18,312 nucleotides of DNA from Mucidula mucida. Its lineage: Eukaryota; Basidiomycota; Agaricomycetes; Agaricales; Physalacriaceae. The stretch is taken from positions 1-18,312 of the forward strand of contig JADNYV010000673.1 of assembly GCA_015501055.1 (NCBI GenBank), written 5' to 3'. Within the stretch, counting starts at the first letter, position 1, and each line of letters starts with the position of its first letter. Positions 15,427 to 18,312 of this stretch are shown in pieces. The notes beneath the pieces are model-generated. The model did not search any database, was not told the origin of the DNA, and worked only from the letters and a program-made list of their open reading frames with translations. The translations under genes were made by a program, and so were the position numbers.

Positions 15427-18072
15427 CTACACATGTAACTCTCTCGTGTCGTATCCGGAACTTCTTGCTTTTCTTTCCAGACTGACAGACGACGAGTCGC
15501 TCGCATTGAGATCAAGCGGAGTTTCATCTGCTCCTCTTGTCAGCAATAGCGCCACCAAAAAGAGACACTCACCAATCCGTCGAACGACCAGCCAAGCAGG
15601 AATAACCGCTACCGCCCAAACAACAAAGTTCACTGCGACGGCAACAGTGAGCTAAAATGATCATCAATAAACGCAACAATGGATGATTAAAGTGAACCCT
15701 CACAGGCGCTTTAGTTGAGCTGATGCCAGCTACAATAGAAATTAATGACGGCTCCTGTGTGACGAAGAACTGATAAGACGTACAGGCAACAGCACCTCCA
15801 GCTGCTTCGACAGCTCTAACAATACTGGTATACCTAACGACCTCTTCTGGCGCTTCAGCGAGGTAACTAACCATCCAATAACAGTAGCTTCAAATCTATT
15901 TAGCACTGATAGAGCCAGGTAATGCATTCGCTCACTTGTAAACCAACGCGCTAGATAAAAGGTTAATGAGGCATCGAAAAAAAACTTGATAGCAGGACGC
16001 ACAAGTTCACTTGCATGATGATGTACAGCGCCCATCCTCGCCCGAAGCCTCCATCAACCCAATCAAAGCTCGGCGGGTTTCTGGTATACCCAACCTGTAC
16101 AACCGTCGCCCAGATCCAGCTGCCGCCCGCAAGCGCCATCATGAAAATGTACGAATACCGCGCACGCTCGTTGACAGTGAATCGTCGCCAATCCAGGAAG
16201 GTCTGAGACAGCTTTAGAATCCTGACACATGACGGGGGTTTGCGCGGGATAACATACTCCAAAGAAGAAATTGGCGGTGATTTGGGCGAATGCAGAGACT
16301 AGGATGCTAGAGCACGAGATCGCACGCTATAGAACACATGAATCGTATGACGAGAAGAAGAAGAAAACACGAGTATTATGCACCTGAAGTACAGCGATAG
16401 GTATGAGCCAGCCCAGGACTACATCTTAAATCAGCAAGTTTTATTTTTCAGTGGAAAACATACCAATAAGAATGTCCCATAGAAGAAGAGCGGCAAACTA
16501 GAAAACAATCAGGAAGGTCGAAGCACGATGCGAAACGACTGACACAAGCAGGACCTACACGATAGTAAGGTTAACCAGTGCGACACGGAAGAGGGAACTC
16601 TCACCCTTCGTGTTATGGACAACTTGAGAAGCGCAATCAACTCTTCCTTATCGCCTCGCTTCTTCTGAAGAACGACCTTGATTCCATCGCTTCGCTGAAC
16701 CTTATCCGGCGGGCTCAAGAGAAGAGCAATGGCAGGTCCAAGACATTCTATCGGCGACGTGTCAGCATCCGTGATAACAAAGGCCAACAAGACGCGTACG
16801 AAGTGCCACAAAAACTATATACGTCTGCGTGCTGAACGTTAGTACACCACTCCGGCATTGAATGACAAACAAGAATCGTTCACCTTCCAGTTTAGTTTAC
16901 CTGTCGTCTTGCCTGAGTAGTCTGAACAAACCAATGTAAGACGACGAAGTGGCAGATGAAGCTGGGAACGCTTACTCAGACCAAGATTAATCGCACCGCC
17001 CAAGATGGCACCAGAGTTCCTATAGGCTAGCCACATGCTCAAGTAACGTCCGCGCCTGTGAGGCTCAGGATCTGAAGAATGTGCTCAGCGGCGGCATGAT
17101 ACACGCAGAGAAATCTCGTACACTACGAACAATCAGTATGCTGTACGACCCGAGGACGATACGCCACTTACCCCAATCATGATCGCGCCTTCACTTTTAA
17201 GCGTCGCGACTTTAGAGACTAGTTCCGATAGAAAGTGGAACGAAGACTCACGCCGCCCAAAACAGACCTAAGAGGATGTGTTAGATGGATCCCGTTGTTC
17301 TAAGGAAGGAAATGTACCAGCGGAAAGACCGCAACAAGCTGACCCAAAGTAGACGAACCATTCGGTTCCAAACCTTAGAAGTTTAGGTATGAAGTGAAGC
17401 GCGCTTGCTATGCCTACCTGTTGTTTTGATACAGCGAAGCCGAATAAATCCTGTTGGTATTCAGTTCATACGGAACGCTTTGAGGGAGATCGAAACGTAC
17501 GCGCTAGATTGTCGAGTTAGAGCTCAACGTCAATGATAGTCAAAAACTCACTAGCCTGTGGTTCCAACGACGAACGTCGTCTTCAAACCGAACCTGTTGC
17601 TGAACATGCCTACGAAAGTCATCAGCACAAAGATTAGGAAAACAAAGACTTTACGCGTACTTGCAAAGAAACAGACGGCAAACATGAGCATGTCAAGAAT
17701 GACATTCCCGGCCATAACCAAATACGGCGTCTGAGCGCCTCCAGCTGGAAAGACACGTAGAGTCAACGCGATAGATCACTGCACCAGGCAAATGCGCGCA
17801 CCCCCGGTTGATGCCAAGGCATTGTAGAGTCCTGGCGCGACAAAGGCCGCAATGCCGACGATAGTCAAGTTGAAGAACGTGGTCCTGTACTGTACCGAAA
17901 AAGCAAGTTTAGCTTGAAATAAACCGACGAGCAAGACGCGTACCCAGATCCGCTTATTTTCCATAGAGGGCATAGGGAAGAGAGACGACCGATATACATG
18001 TCCATGTCGGTTTTGAAGAGCCTTTCGGCCGCCGTGCGAGTTTACAAAACTAGTAGAGAATGGCGGCATCAT
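15427..18072 (-). pseudogene. UNC-93-like MFS transporter, intron-dense, probably decaying
   Basis: About 22 exons fit the UNC-93 family (major facilitator superfamily, formerly DUF895), integral membrane proteins of about 450 residues. After exon 1 (to 17944) they are 17889-17802, 17744-17661, 17609-17552, 17450-17418, 17373-17318, 17267-17252, 17193-17172, 17071-16976, 16912-16884, 16824-16800, 16747-16605, 16554-16544, 16497-16464, 16418-16384, 16326-16258, 16202-16011, 15950-15936, 15895-15784, 15729-15704, 15651-15573 and 15527-15427. Family-like pieces are FFNLTIVGIAAFVAPGLYNA, YRNSGAILGGAINLGL, LLLSPPDKVQRSDG, FLDWRRF, GISSTKAP and WAVAVIPAWLVVRRI. The start may be 18072, 17973 or 17964; the last lies just before the first membrane segment. 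Apparent lesions: TAG at the exon 4/5 junction, a one-base phase gap at exon 8/9, a missing base near 16302 creating TAG, and TGA at 15890-15892. Some could be errors in my exon edges; the one at 16302 is firm. Confidence 0.75.
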
Positions 18073-18312
18073 GTTGCGATGCTATGATCGAGATAAAATG
18101 TTTACGTCAGGATGCTCTTATCTCGAAAGCACGGAATACATGGTCGATGTCGCGATATTATCGAGCCCTTCATGGTAGAATATAAGTTCCTCGGCAGGAC
18201 ATGGGAGGCAAATTTTACCTACCTGTTTTTGAGGACCCGACGGACGTTATTGCCATGTCGCCATTGACGCCGATATCCGCCAGTTTCCAGCGTACGTTAC
18301 CTTCCCCCCACC
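18073..18312. other. Upstream flank of the UNC-93-like gene
   Basis: No frame of note. A TATATT on the minus strand near 18178-18183 could be a weak promoter element, but it is about 110 bp from the first possible ATG and proves little. Confidence 0.3.

Overview
The window looks like nuclear DNA of a filamentous fungus, most likely a mushroom-forming basidiomycete (Agaricomycetes). The grounds are gene models full of ~45-60 nt GT-AG introns with CTAAC/CTGAC-like branch points, a chromodomain-type Ty3/Gypsy element with the layout usual in agaricomycetes (low-complexity Gag, acidic Ser/Asp-rich spacer, protease-RT-RNase H-integrase), and an UNC-93-like membrane transporter gene. This is inference from gene families; no marker gene fixes the taxon.

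Layout. 1-785: an unrecognised minus-strand coding remnant ending at an LTR. 786-11408: a full-length Ty3/Gypsy LTR retrotransposon on the minus strand (3' LTR 786-1135, polypurine tract, pol 1184-6358, spacer and gag 6379-10888, leader, 5' LTR 11060-11408). 11409-12160: the 5' part of a host C2H2 zinc-finger gene (minus) that runs into the LTR and ends on a stop codon inside it. About 12300-13530: no recognisable gene. 13534-13777: a 244-bp inverted-repeat element (MITE-like) flanked by TA. 13883-14007: a perfect 63-bp-period tandem duplication. 14268-14818: a shrunken relic of an UNC-93-like gene. 15427-18072: a fuller, intron-dense UNC-93-like gene on the same strand, which also carries apparent lesions.

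The most striking point is how uneven the retrotransposon is. Pol is one uninterrupted frame of more than 1,700 codons with every catalytic motif present. The adjoining gag and spacer (about 4.5 kb) are broken by a frame change every one to three hundred bases. The two LTRs differ by about 4% in substitutions (my count by eye), there is no 5-bp target-site duplication, and the two flanks do not join into one gene. Together this suggests a mosaic: two copies of one family recombined near 6.36-6.40 kb, or pol was overwritten by gene conversion. A chimeric assembly join is the main alternative.

Other points: pol is fused in frame to a 267-residue C-terminal extension that has its own CCATGG start and a TATAAAA box about 130 bp upstream, so it may be a separate 3' gene of the element. 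The spacer holds an unexpected second CCHC zinc knuckle, four copies of a short acidic motif and a duplicated domain just before the protease.
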